Assembly: GCA_047639675.1 (NCBI GenBank)
Contig: JBLIOI010000003.1
Span: 24,061 to 88,060, forward strand
DNA length: 64,000 nucleotides
Direction: 5' to 3'
Source: JABACD01 sp047639675
GTDB taxonomy: Bacteria; Planctomycetota; UBA1135; GCA-002686595
Shown here: positions 34,389 to 41,866 of the stretch, in pieces
How the letters are laid out: each line of letters opens with the position of its first letter
How positions within the stretch are numbered: position 1 is the stretch's first letter
The notes under the pieces: model-generated
What the model was told of the DNA's origin: nothing
What the model saw: the letters and a program-made list of their open reading frames with translations, nothing else
Database searches by the model: none
Program-made: the position numbers and the translations under genes

Positions 34389-35127
34389 CTTCCAACTCCA
34401 AGTAGCGAGCCACTTCTGGTGATCCGGGATTGGCGGAAAGTTCCGCCTGTGTCCCGACACACGCCAATTCACCGTCGATCAAGAGCGCTACACGGTCGCC
34501 AAGGAGAAAGGCCTCGCGCAGGTTATGAGTAACGAGCAAGATCGTTTTCCCCACCGTTCGGCAGAGCTCAAGAAACTCATTCTGTAAGTCCGAACGAGTC
34601 ATGGGGTCCAAGGCGCTAAAAGGTTCATCCATCAGAAGGATCGCTGGATCGAGGGCAAGGGATCGCGCGACTCCCACTCTCTGCCTTTGGCCTCCAGAAA
34701 GCTGGCTGGGGAGGCGATCACCAAATTCCTTCGGATCGAGGCGAACGAGTTCCAGTAATTCATCGACTCGCTCACGAGTCGCTGACGCCGACCATTCTTC
34801 TAGACCGCACAAGATTCCCACGTTCTGGCGAACCGTCATGTGAGGGAAGAGCCCACCGCTTTGGATGACATACCCGATTCTCCTTCGTAGTCGAATCGGA
34901 TCACCAACCAAGTTGTCCTCACCTTCGACAAGCACGCGCCCAGAACTCAGCTCTGTCATACGATTGACCAGGCGCAGGGTACTTGTTTTGCCCGAGCCGC
35001 TCGGACCGATCAAGCAAACCGTTTCGCCCTTCTCTACCGACAGGTTCAGATCGCGCACAGCGACTACCGCCCTACCATCGCCTCCTTCGGCGTAGGTCAC
35101 ACCAGCGTGCTCAAACTCAATCATCAA
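34375..35127 (-). CDS. ABC transporter ATP-binding protein (OpuAA/ProV-like)
   Basis: The 250-residue ATPase of the same importer. It shows Walker A GPSGSGKTS near residues 41-49, the Q-loop, signature LSGGQRQRVGVARSLALDP, Walker B ILLMDEPFSALDP and the H-loop VTHNLREAF. It lacks the C-terminal CBS pair found in some osmoregulated OpuAA/ProV proteins, so ionic-strength gating through CBS domains is not expected. Its start overlaps the stop of the HIT gene by 4 bases and its end overlaps the permease fusion, making a tight three-gene operon from one promoter at 35457-35466. Confidence 0.9.
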   Translation of the reverse strand: MMIEFEHAGVTYAEGGDGRAVVAVRDLNLSVEKGETVCLIGPSGSGKTSTLRLVNRMTELSSGRVLVEGEDNLVGDPIRLRRRIGYVIQSGGLFPHMTVRQNVGILCGLEEWSASATRERVDELLELVRLDPKEFGDRLPSQLSGGQRQRVGVARSLALDPAILLMDEPFSALDPMTRSDLQNEFLELCRTVGKTILLVTHNLREAFLLGDRVALLIDGELACVGTQAELSANPGSPEVARYLELEDAAQ

Positions 35128-35450
35128 ACCTGCGGCTCCCCAAATGAGATGTGGAAGTGCAGGTGCTTGGAATCTTGATACTCACCGAGATTCGTCAAGA
35201 CCCGAGCAGCTCCATGCGTCTGCATCACTTCCTTAGCCACGGCCCGAACGACGTCGAGCAGCTCGTGCAAGACCGTCACTGCGTTCTCACCGAGATCGAC
35301 CAAGGAAGGAACATGCTCCTTGGGAATGGCCACGATGTGTACCGGCCAAAAGGGCCGCGTATGGTGGAAAGCTAAAACCGTCTCGGTTTCTTTCACCACG
35401 TCTACCTTGATCCTTCCGCTCAACACTTCCTCGCAGTAGAAGTCGTCCAT
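35124..35450 (-). CDS. HIT-family nucleotide-binding protein
   Basis: This 108-residue cytosolic protein has the histidine triad HLHFHIS near residues 96-102 and the family's PVHIVAIPKEHVPSL and LTNLGEYQDSKHLH segments. HIT proteins are hydrolases or transferases acting on nucleoside monophosphate adducts. The exact substrate is unknown. It is the first gene of the operon that continues into the ABC transporter. The ATG at 35450 is preceded by TATCAT with 6 bases between, and TTGGAG sits 16 bases further upstream as a fair -35. Confidence 0.85.
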   Translation of the reverse strand: MDDFYCEEVLSGRIKVDVVKETETVLAFHHTRPFWPVHIVAIPKEHVPSLVDLGENAVTVLHELLDVVRAVAKEVMQTHGAARVLTNLGEYQDSKHLHFHISFGEPQV

Positions 35451-35456
35451 GGGGAG

Positions 35457-35466
35457 ATGATAGCGT
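35457..35466. promoter_or_regulatory. overlapping divergent -10 elements between HIT and MOSC genes
   Basis: ATGATAGCGT reads TATCAT on the minus strand (35462-35457) and TAGCGT on the plus strand (35461-35466), sharing the TA. TATCAT ends 6 bases before the HIT ATG, and TAGCGT ends 7 bases before an ATG at 35474. The whole gap between HIT and MOSC start codons is 40 bases. This is the same design as at 3000-3009. Confidence 0.5.
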
Positions 35467-35473
35467 CTGTGCC

Positions 35474-35494
35474 ATGACCTCCAAATCTCAATGA
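35474..35494 (+). other. six-codon leader ORF overlapping the MOSC start
   Basis: ATG ACC TCC AAA TCT CAA TGA (MTSKSQ) begins at the position expected for a leaderless start from TAGCGT. Its TGA overlaps the MOSC ATG at 35491 as ATGA. Either ribosomes terminate and restart on MOSC, or one base has been lost and the peptide was once the N-terminus of MOSC. Confidence 0.35.
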
Positions 35495-36213
35495 ATCAAT
35501 CAGAAGCTCCTTCCCAAGCGCTTGGCCGGATTTCAGCCCTCTGGCGCCATCCGGTGAAGTCAATGCTCGGCGGGCCTTGCGACGAGCTTGCACTCAATTC
35601 ACGCGGAGTGGTCGGCGATCGGCTTTTCGCGGTACGCACCCCCGAGGGCAAGCTGGGAAGCGGCAAGGACTCCACGCGCTTTCAACGCATCGAAGGCTTG
35701 TTTAAATTCAGCTCGAGCTATGACGGGGACGTTCCAATCGTCACCTTCCCGGGCGCTCGCACGCTGCGCGGCGATGACTCCAGTATGGATGGCCGCCTCG
35801 CGCAAGAGTTAGGCCTCCCCGTTTCTCTCGCACGTGAAGACGAAGTCGAACACTTGGACGCAGGACCCGTTCACTTGCTCACGACTGCTGCCTTGCGCTG
35901 GCTGGGCACGGGGCTGGGCGAGGGTCCAGCGGATGCACGCCGCTTTCGCCCAAACCTGGTCATTGACGCAGAAGGCGAGTCTCAAGTGGAACGTGAATGG
36001 CTCGGCCAGGAATTACGCATCGGCGAAGAAGTCAGGCTGCGTATCAGCGCCTTCACCGAACGCTGCTGCATGACCGGGATGCCTCAAGCAGACCTGGGCA
36101 GTGACGCCCGGGTGCTTAAATATCTCGCTGCTTTTTCCGAAGCCCAATTCGGCGTCTATGCCGAAGTTATCCAAGCTGGAACGATCCGTGTCGGCGACAC
36201 CGTCCGGCATTAG
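35491..36213 (+). CDS. MOSC-domain protein (molybdenum cofactor sulfurase C-terminal type)
   Basis: The 240-residue protein has an N-terminal beta-barrel (LGRISALWRHPVKSMLGG, VVGDRLFAVRTPEGKLGSGK) and a MOSC domain (GPADARRFRPNLVID, then TERCCMTGMPQADL, where a conserved Cys lies). MOSC proteins bind or transfer sulfur to molybdenum cofactor or reduce N-hydroxylated compounds. No molybdenum enzyme is adjacent. It is divergent from the HIT-ABC operon through a very compact promoter, and a six-codon leader ORF ends on its start. It converges with the next gene, with only 7 bases between the stops. Confidence 0.85.
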   Translation: MNQSEAPSQALGRISALWRHPVKSMLGGPCDELALNSRGVVGDRLFAVRTPEGKLGSGKDSTRFQRIEGLFKFSSSYDGDVPIVTFPGARTLRGDDSSMDGRLAQELGLPVSLAREDEVEHLDAGPVHLLTTAALRWLGTGLGEGPADARRFRPNLVIDAEGESQVEREWLGQELRIGEEVRLRISAFTERCCMTGMPQADLGSDARVLKYLAAFSEAQFGVYAEVIQAGTIRVGDTVRH

Positions 36214-36220
36214 GCAGAGC

Positions 36221-37285
36221 CTATTCCTCGCTGTACAGGAAGCCTTTCCAGTTCAGAGACCACCACTCTTCCCAACGCTTCACGCCAGCAAATCGCTCGG
36301 TCCCAGGACCGCGGGGATCAAAGGCAAACTGCTGGCTAGTAATCGCTCGAAGGGCACTAATCGCTGATTCACGGGCTCCAGCGTCAGTGTCGTTGAGAAG
36401 CTCAATCAAGTCCTGGACCGCCGAGCGAGCGTTCATGCTCTCCAAGATCCGGGCCGAGAGCGTGCGAATGTACGCGTCTTGATCCTCTAAGAGCGGCGTG
36501 ATGTGGCGAACAACTCCTTGCTCCTCAACCACAGCTAGGGCAAAGAGCGCAGTCACTCTTTCGACCGGGTCTTCACTCTTCAACTGAATGACAAGTTGAC
36601 CGACATTGGCGCTTGGAATCAGAGTCTTTTCAAGGATCGGGGTCTCGCCCTTCGCCTCCGCTAAATCTTCTTCCAAGATCTCGAACACGCGCGCCTGGAG
36701 AAACAGCAACTCTTTTTCCACGTCGTCAATCTTGCTTACCATGTCACCAGCGCTGAACAGCAGTTCTATTTCTACCGGCGCGGACGCTTCCAGGTCCCCA
36801 CCATTCTGCTCAACTTGGCCTTCACCTAGCGCTTCACGCAACTCGCCGAGATGTCGCTCGAACTCGTCAAATCGTTTGAGCTCTGCGTAGACAGCATCCT
36901 CAGCAATGCGCTTCGCTCCGCCGACCATGCCCTCGCGGGTTCCGAGTTGACGTTGATGTACCTTCTCAATCCGTGTGTCGACCGCTGCGATTTCCTCCCT
37001 GATGGAGTGCGAAAGCCCTTCAACTCGGTAGAGCAACGAGACCACAGCAACGATGGTAAGAACGATCGAAACGGAGGCCAGTGCCGCACCAATCCCCGGA
37101 GTGATGAGCGCCCGCGGCCGCCTAGGCGCACCACTATTGGCCTTCATCTCGGGCAAAAGTTTGCCCCCCATTGCCGTATTGCATGAGACGCAGACGACAC
37201 GGTCGTCATTGACAAAAGCTTTTTTGGAATCGATGTCGCTACGCGGCACCGCCTCCTGGCAAAGATCACAAAAGTAGAGTTCCAT
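36221..37285 (-). CDS. membrane protein with zinc ribbon, coiled coil and HEAT repeats
   Basis: Starting at the ATG at 37285 the protein has 354 residues. Residues 1-40 hold two Cys pairs (FCDLCQEAVP and VVCVSCNTAM), a likely zinc ribbon. One membrane helix follows near 63-85 (GIGAALASVSIVLTIVAVVS). A Glu-rich coiled coil spans about 90-220, and the C-terminal 120 residues are HEAT-like helical repeats (DPVERVTALFALAVVEEQG, DQDAYIRTLSARILES, DTDAGARESAISALRAI). I do not recognise a named family. The order suggests a cytosolic zinc module anchored to the membrane with an extended periplasmic protein-binding arm. The open frame upstream to 37468 is rejected because it overlaps trmL and is not protein-like. 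Confidence 0.65.
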   Translation of the reverse strand: MELYFCDLCQEAVPRSDIDSKKAFVNDDRVVCVSCNTAMGGKLLPEMKANSGAPRRPRALITPGIGAALASVSIVLTIVAVVSLLYRVEGLSHSIREEIAAVDTRIEKVHQRQLGTREGMVGGAKRIAEDAVYAELKRFDEFERHLGELREALGEGQVEQNGGDLEASAPVEIELLFSAGDMVSKIDDVEKELLFLQARVFEILEEDLAEAKGETPILEKTLIPSANVGQLVIQLKSEDPVERVTALFALAVVEEQGVVRHITPLLEDQDAYIRTLSARILESMNARSAVQDLIELLNDTDAGARESAISALRAITSQQFAFDPRGPGTERFAGVKRWEEWWSLNWKGFLYSEE

Positions 37286-37334
37286 AAAATAAAGGCGGCC
37301 TGCAGCAGATAGGCGCCCTGGCCGCTCCGGTTTC

Positions 37335-37889
37335 TCAGGGAGTCGGATGAATGATGTCCGCAGGCAGTATGTCGTCCCCCGCCTGCGGGTGCGAAACATA
37401 GGTGCCGTCGTTCTGCGGCATCCCTCTTCCACAGCGGTCCAGGGCGGTATAAACGCCCAAACAGACAACGTTGGCCAAGTTCAAGCTGCGGATGCCCTCT
37501 CGAATGGGAATGTAAACGCATGAGTCCTGATGGGCCTCGAGCAGGTTTTTGGGTAAGCCCTTGCCCTCCTGGCCAAAAAGCAGGACGTCATCACTCTCGA
37601 ACTTGGTGTCGAACAGCGACTGACCTCCCCGCGCCGAGAACAATTTCAGACGCTCGGCCAGGGGCCTGTCCGAGGTCTTCGCAAGCTCTCCCTGCGCCAC
37701 TTTCCAATCCTTGTGCACGTGCAAGTCCACCATCGGCCAATAGTCGAGCCCTGCGCGCTTCAGGTAGCGATCCTCAAGGGAATAACCCAAGGGTTCGACC
37801 AAGTGCAAACGCAGTCCGGTTGCAGCAGCCAGTCGTGCGGCGCATCCAGAGTTGTGGGGAATCTCGGGGTAGAGAAGGACGATTTCCAT
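37335..37889 (-). CDS. trmL: tRNA (cytidine/uridine-2'-O-)-methyltransferase TrmL
   Basis: The 184-residue SPOUT-class methyltransferase matches the length of TrmL, which 2'-O-methylates the wobble base of certain leucine tRNAs. The start IVLLYPEIPHNSG and the knot motifs LLFGQEGKGLP (motif 2) and YIPIREGIRSLNLANVV (motif 3, cofactor site) are plain. The ATG at 37889 is chosen because family members begin directly with this strand. The frame is open 13 codons further but those residues are hydrophobic and non-family. The tail after VYTALDRCG is a little longer than usual. Confidence 0.88.
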   Translation of the reverse strand: MEIVLLYPEIPHNSGCAARLAAATGLRLHLVEPLGYSLEDRYLKRAGLDYWPMVDLHVHKDWKVAQGELAKTSDRPLAERLKLFSARGGQSLFDTKFESDDVLLFGQEGKGLPKNLLEAHQDSCVYIPIREGIRSLNLANVVCLGVYTALDRCGRGMPQNDGTYVSHPQAGDDILPADIIHPTP

Positions 37890-38129
37890 TCGTTCAATTA
37901 TTGGGATTAGGAGGAGCCAACCGAACAAGCAAGTAGCAGAGATATGGATCTATTGCTCTTGTATGCAGTGGAGTTCTCAGTTTCGCTTATTCGCGCCATT
38001 GTCAGAAGCCGAGAGCTTGCCGTAGTCTTCGCAATCGATAAACCAGTGACCGCCTCACGAGGCCGAAGCTACCACCCGGCTGGCTCGCACATTGCGAGCA
38101 TCAGCGCATTTTTGATCCCCTCCCGAATC

Positions 38130-38408
38130 ATGCCCAAGATCACCTTTCCCTCCGCTGGCACGAGCTTTGACGTTCCCGCCGGCACCTCTTTGCTCGACTT
38201 TTGTCAATCCAACGACACCCCGGTGGACTTTGGTTGCACGACCGGCGCCTGTGGAACTTGCACTTCCGTCATCATCGGTGAGGCTGGATCCGTCCCCGAA
38301 GCTGACGAGGACGAAGTCGAAATGCTCGAACTCACCACTGACAAGCCGAACGCTCGTCTTGTGTGCCTTTGCTCGGTGAATGGCGACATTACCGTCGAGC
38401 CGATCTAA
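38130..38408 (+). CDS. plant-type [2Fe-2S] ferredoxin
   Basis: A 92-residue electron carrier. Cluster ligands are Cys36, Cys41 and Cys44 in DFGCTTGACGTCTS and Cys79 in ARLVCLCS, the C-x4-C-x2-C...C arrangement of plant-type ferredoxins. The chain is very acidic around 57-70 (PEADEDEVEMLE), which is usual for docking to reductases. Starts upstream (37944) would add 62 residues lacking any ferredoxin similarity, so the ATG at 38130 is used. No partner reductase or oxygenase is adjacent. The BtuF-like gene begins 20 bases later with its own possible promoter. Confidence 0.85.
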   Translation: MPKITFPSAGTSFDVPAGTSLLDFCQSNDTPVDFGCTTGACGTCTSVIIGEAGSVPEADEDEVEMLELTTDKPNARLVCLCSVNGDITVEPI

Positions 38409-38416
38409 GACTGCGC

Positions 38417-38422
38417 TAGAGT
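38417..38422 (+). promoter_or_regulatory. TANNNT hexamer 6 bases before the BtuF-like gene
   Basis: TAGAGT ends 6 bases before the ATG at 38429, inside the 20-base gap after the ferredoxin stop. This placement fits a leaderless transcript start. No -35 box is evident. Confidence 0.4.
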
Positions 38423-38428
38423 GGCGCC

Positions 38429-39382
38429 ATGAGCGCCAAACTAGAAAACCCTGCGGCTGATCTGCGTGTAGTTAGCCTGCTGCCTTCCGCCACCGAAATT
38501 GTCTGTTTACTCGGCGGTGAAGCGAACCTGGTTGGGATTTCGCATGAGTGCGATTTCCCCGCTGGGGTCACGCAAGCTCCTGTACTCACTTCCAGCAAGG
38601 TCGACTTCTCTCCGAGTTCGCTGAAGATCGATCAGGACGTGCGCGCCTTGATGGGAACAGCCCTCGCGGTCTACGACATCGACACGCAGAAGCTGCAAGA
38701 GGTCAAGCCCGATATCATCGTTACTCAGGATCTGTGTGACGTTTGCGCGGTTTCCTACGAGGACGTGAAGCGTGCTTGCAACGAGTTGTTGCCGAACACA
38801 CGCATCGTCAACTTGCATCCGACTCGTTGGTCGGAGGTCATGGATGACGTGCAGAAAGTCGCGGAGGCCTTCGGGAATCCTGAACGCGGCGCCTATGAAG
38901 TTGCGCAGCTTGAAGAGCGCCGCCTGAAGATCAAGGAGCGCGCCGCTGCCCTCTCCTCGCGCCCCAAGGTCCTGACTATTGAATGGATCGATCCGGTGAT
39001 GGTCGGCGGCACTTGGATGCCCGAATTGGTGGATGCCGCGGGCGGCGAAGCGCTGGTCACTACAACCGGCGACCACGCCCCCACCTTATCCAAAGAGCAG
39101 CTCGCTGCCCTCGATCCGGCGCCCGACGCGGTCCTAATCAAGCCCTGTGGATTCAAGCTCGAACGCACCTTCTCCGAGCGAGCGGTTCTCGACCAGCTTT
39201 TCGAAGGTCTCGATTGGCCCGCCTTGCGCGACGGCCGGGTTTGGATCGCTGATGGCAATGCCTTTTTCAACCGACCCGGGCCGCGTTTGGTCGAGTCCAT
39301 AGAAATTCTGGCCGCCTGCCTGCATCCGGAAGAATTCCCAGAGTTCGTGGAACGCCATGCCTCTTCTTATGTGAAGTATTAG
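38429..39382 (+). CDS. BtuF-like cobalamin-binding protein, apparently cytosolic
   Basis: The 317-residue protein matches the periplasmic-binding fold of the BtuF/FhuD group (VVSLLPSATEIVCLLGGEAN, VGISHECDFP, PDIIVTQDLCDVC), which binds vitamin B12 or related ligands. It has no signal peptide or lipobox: MSAKLENPAADLR leads directly into the first strand. Leaderless cytosolic relatives are common and are often annotated as cobalamin-binding proteins, but true ligand data are lacking here. No BtuC/D transporter genes are nearby, so a role in import is unlikely. A cytosolic carrier or sensor role is inferred. Confidence 0.75.
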   Translation: MSAKLENPAADLRVVSLLPSATEIVCLLGGEANLVGISHECDFPAGVTQAPVLTSSKVDFSPSSLKIDQDVRALMGTALAVYDIDTQKLQEVKPDIIVTQDLCDVCAVSYEDVKRACNELLPNTRIVNLHPTRWSEVMDDVQKVAEAFGNPERGAYEVAQLEERRLKIKERAAALSSRPKVLTIEWIDPVMVGGTWMPELVDAAGGEALVTTTGDHAPTLSKEQLAALDPAPDAVLIKPCGFKLERTFSERAVLDQLFEGLDWPALRDGRVWIADGNAFFNRPGPRLVESIEILAACLHPEEFPEFVERHASSYVKY

Positions 39383-39637
39383 CCTTGGGTGTTCTTGAAC
39401 CGGTTTGCCAAGAGGTCCAACTCCTTTCCTGACGGTGCTTTGCGGATTTTGGCCCCTTAGACGACCGCAACGGTGGTCCTGGACGCCAGAATCCGAAAAG
39501 TGCCGCCAAAAGAGGAGAACGAGACAAAGCCGACTTGTTAGGACTGCAGGCGAATGGACTCGTGAATACTCCGGACTAAGGCCAGTTTCCGCCCCTAGCG
39601 AGGCTCTCTGGCGGAGACGGCGACCCTCTCTATTTGT

Positions 39638-39643
39638 TATGCT
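39638..39643 (+). promoter_or_regulatory. TANNNT hexamer upstream of lipA
   Basis: TATGCT lies 10 bases before the ATG at 39654 and covers part of an alternative ATG at 39639, favouring the downstream start. It may be the -10 for the lipA-to-lipB operon. The 270 bases before it contain no gene I recognise. Confidence 0.3.
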
Positions 39644-39653
39644 GCGCGATCCA

Positions 39654-40643
39654 ATGAAACCGCCCATGCCCTCCGAAGACCTCAAATCACCCTCCACCGC
39701 ACCGTCTGCGCGAAAATTGCGTCCGGACCCGGCGACCACAGCCCACGGCGGGCGTAAGCCTTCGTGGCTGAAAGTGCCCCTGCCGACTGGCGAAGAGTTT
39801 GTACGGCTCAAGGAGATGACGCAGAAACTCGGACTCCACACGGTTTGCGAGGAAGCGCGTTGCCCCAACATCGGCGAGTGCTGGAAAGGCGATCACGCGA
39901 CCTTGACCTTGATGGTGCTTGGAGATGAGTGCACACGCCGTTGCCGGTTTTGCGCAGTCAAGACCGTCGACAAAGCCGCCGCGCCCGATCCTGATGAGCC
40001 GCGCAAGGTTGCGGAAGCCGTCGCCGAGTTGCGCACGGGCTACGTCGTGATCACCAGCGTCGATCGCGATGACCTGTCAGACGGTGGCTCGGGCCACTAC
40101 GCCTCCTGCGTGCGCGAGATTCGCGAGCGTTCGCCGCGTACTGTGATCGAAACGCTCATACCTGACTACACGGGACCAAACCTCGCGACACTGGTCGCAG
40201 CCCGCCCCGATGTGCTCGCCCACAACGTCGAAGTCGTCGACCGACTGCAACGCAAGATCCGCGATCCGCGCTGTTCCTTTGAACATTCGCTGGACACTTT
40301 GCGCGAGTCCAAGAAACTCGCGCCGGATATCTTCACCAAATCATCGCTGATGCTCGGACTCGGAGAGTCCCACACCGAAATCGTCGAAGCGCTTGAAGGC
40401 CTGCGAGAAGCAGGCGTCGAGTTTTTGACGATTGGTCAGTATCTGCGCCCTTCTCCCAACCACGCACCGGTCCTGGAGTACGTAACTCCCGAGCGCTTCC
40501 TCGAGTACAAACAACTCGGCACAGAACTCGGCTTCCTTTACACCGCATCAGGTCCCCTCGTCCGATCGAGCTACAAGGCTGGCGAGTTCTTCGCCGAACG
40601 CCTTGTGCACGAACGTCGCCAAGTATCGCAGCCCGCTTCCTAA
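39654..40643 (+). CDS. lipA: lipoyl synthase (radical SAM)
   Basis: LipA inserts two sulfur atoms into protein-bound octanoyl groups to make lipoate. The 329-residue chain has the auxiliary cluster motif CEEARCPNIGEC near residues 65-76, the radical-SAM motif CTRRCRFC near 93-100, and the closing RSSYKAGEF whose Ser ligates the auxiliary cluster. Starts at 39639 or further upstream are open, but the extra residues are Arg-rich and non-family. It opens a seven-gene locus that ends with lipB and includes the lipoylated E2 it serves, so one locus makes the enzyme and its cofactor. Confidence 0.93.
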   Translation: MKPPMPSEDLKSPSTAPSARKLRPDPATTAHGGRKPSWLKVPLPTGEEFVRLKEMTQKLGLHTVCEEARCPNIGECWKGDHATLTLMVLGDECTRRCRFCAVKTVDKAAAPDPDEPRKVAEAVAELRTGYVVITSVDRDDLSDGGSGHYASCVREIRERSPRTVIETLIPDYTGPNLATLVAARPDVLAHNVEVVDRLQRKIRDPRCSFEHSLDTLRESKKLAPDIFTKSSLMLGLGESHTEIVEALEGLREAGVEFLTIGQYLRPSPNHAPVLEYVTPERFLEYKQLGTELGFLYTASGPLVRSSYKAGEFFAERLVHERRQVSQPAS

Positions 40644-40682
40644 AGCGCGGCGCACGATTCTCACCCAACTAGCTGCACACTT

Positions 40683-41801
40683 ATGAGTACCAGCGAATTG
40701 CTCTCCGTCATCGAGGCGGACGGCGCCGCCCCCGGCCACGACACAGGCCTTTCCAAGAAAGAACTCGTGCACCTATATCGTGCAATGGTTCTGACCCGTG
40801 CTTTCGATACCGCTTGCATGAACTTGCAGCGTTCGGGACAGATCGGTTTCTCGATTCCCAACAAGGGAGTCGAAGCTACATCCGTCGGAGCGGCCAGCGC
40901 CTTCCGCAAGGATGACATGTTCTTCCCGAGCTATCGCGACTTCGGTGTGCCGCTTTATCACGATGTCGAGCCCGTGGAGATGATGCACAACATGTTCGGC
41001 AACGGTTCGGACACCAGCAAGGGTCGCCAGATGCCCGTGCACTTCAGCTTCGATGATCCGATCCGCTTGGTTTCGATTTCGTCGCCGATCGGTACGCAAA
41101 TCATTCAAGCAGTCGGCGCGGCCTACGCCTTCCAACAACGCGGCGAAGACAAGGTCTGCATGGCGAGCTTCGGCGACGGCGGCACTTCGAGCGCTGGCTT
41201 TCACTCGGCACTCAATTTCGCCGGCGTGTGGAAAGCACCTGTCGTCTTCCTGTGCCAGAACAACGGCTACGCCATCTCTTGCCCCAGTGAAGGGCAAACG
41301 GCCTCCGAGAGCTACGCGATCAAGGGCATCGCCTACGGCGTCCCGGGTGTAAAGGTAGACGGCAACGATGTCTTCGCTGTGCGTCAAGCAACCGTTGAAG
41401 CTGTCGAGCGCGCACGCCGCGGCGACGGCCCGACATTGATCGAGTGCGTCACTTTCCGCATGGGCGGGCACTCCACCGCCGACGACCCGACCAAGTACGT
41501 ACCTGCTGATATCATGGCCGCCTGGGCCAAGCGTGACCCGATCGACATTCTCGAACGCGCACTCTTGAAAATGAAGGTGCTGACTAAGAAGAAGTTCGCC
41601 GAGATCAAAGAGGAAGTCGCCGAACTCACCCTCGCAGCAGGCAAGACCGCTGCGAGCATTGCCCCGCCGAAACTCGAAGAAATCTTTAGCGACGTCTACG
41701 AAGAGATTCCCGAGCACATCCGCCGTCAAGGCGCACAAGCTTTCGACCTCGCCAAACGCAAGGGCGACGCCAACGCCGGCGACGGCGAGTTCCCGCTCTA
41801 A
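40683..41801 (+). CDS. 2-oxoacid dehydrogenase E1 component, alpha subunit (copy 1)
   Basis: The 372-residue alpha subunit of a heterotetrameric E1 that decarboxylates a 2-oxo acid using thiamine diphosphate. The ThDP motif runs from GDGGTSSAGFHS to the Asn pair of LCQNNGYAIS. FRMGGHSTADDPTKY corresponds to the phosphorylation-loop region of branched-chain E1-alpha. Overall it is closer to branched-chain (BKD) and related bacterial types than to E. coli AceE. Substrate (pyruvate, branched-chain oxo acids or both) cannot be fixed by eye. It is followed by E1-beta after 65 bases. A clear paralogue lies three genes on at 44112. Confidence 0.88.
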   Translation: MSTSELLSVIEADGAAPGHDTGLSKKELVHLYRAMVLTRAFDTACMNLQRSGQIGFSIPNKGVEATSVGAASAFRKDDMFFPSYRDFGVPLYHDVEPVEMMHNMFGNGSDTSKGRQMPVHFSFDDPIRLVSISSPIGTQIIQAVGAAYAFQQRGEDKVCMASFGDGGTSSAGFHSALNFAGVWKAPVVFLCQNNGYAISCPSEGQTASESYAIKGIAYGVPGVKVDGNDVFAVRQATVEAVERARRGDGPTLIECVTFRMGGHSTADDPTKYVPADIMAAWAKRDPIDILERALLKMKVLTKKKFAEIKEEVAELTLAAGKTAASIAPPKLEEIFSDVYEEIPEHIRRQGAQAFDLAKRKGDANAGDGEFPL

Positions 41802-41866
41802 ACACCATCTACCGCACCAAGTCCACGAGTTCCTAGCTGCGCGCCGCAAGAGGCGCGCGCATCACC

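Noticed and set aside
37286..37468. 61-residue N-terminal extension of the zinc-ribbon protein
   Set aside because: It overlaps trmL in another frame and has no hydrophobic or domain character. The ATG at 37285 starts the zinc ribbon directly.
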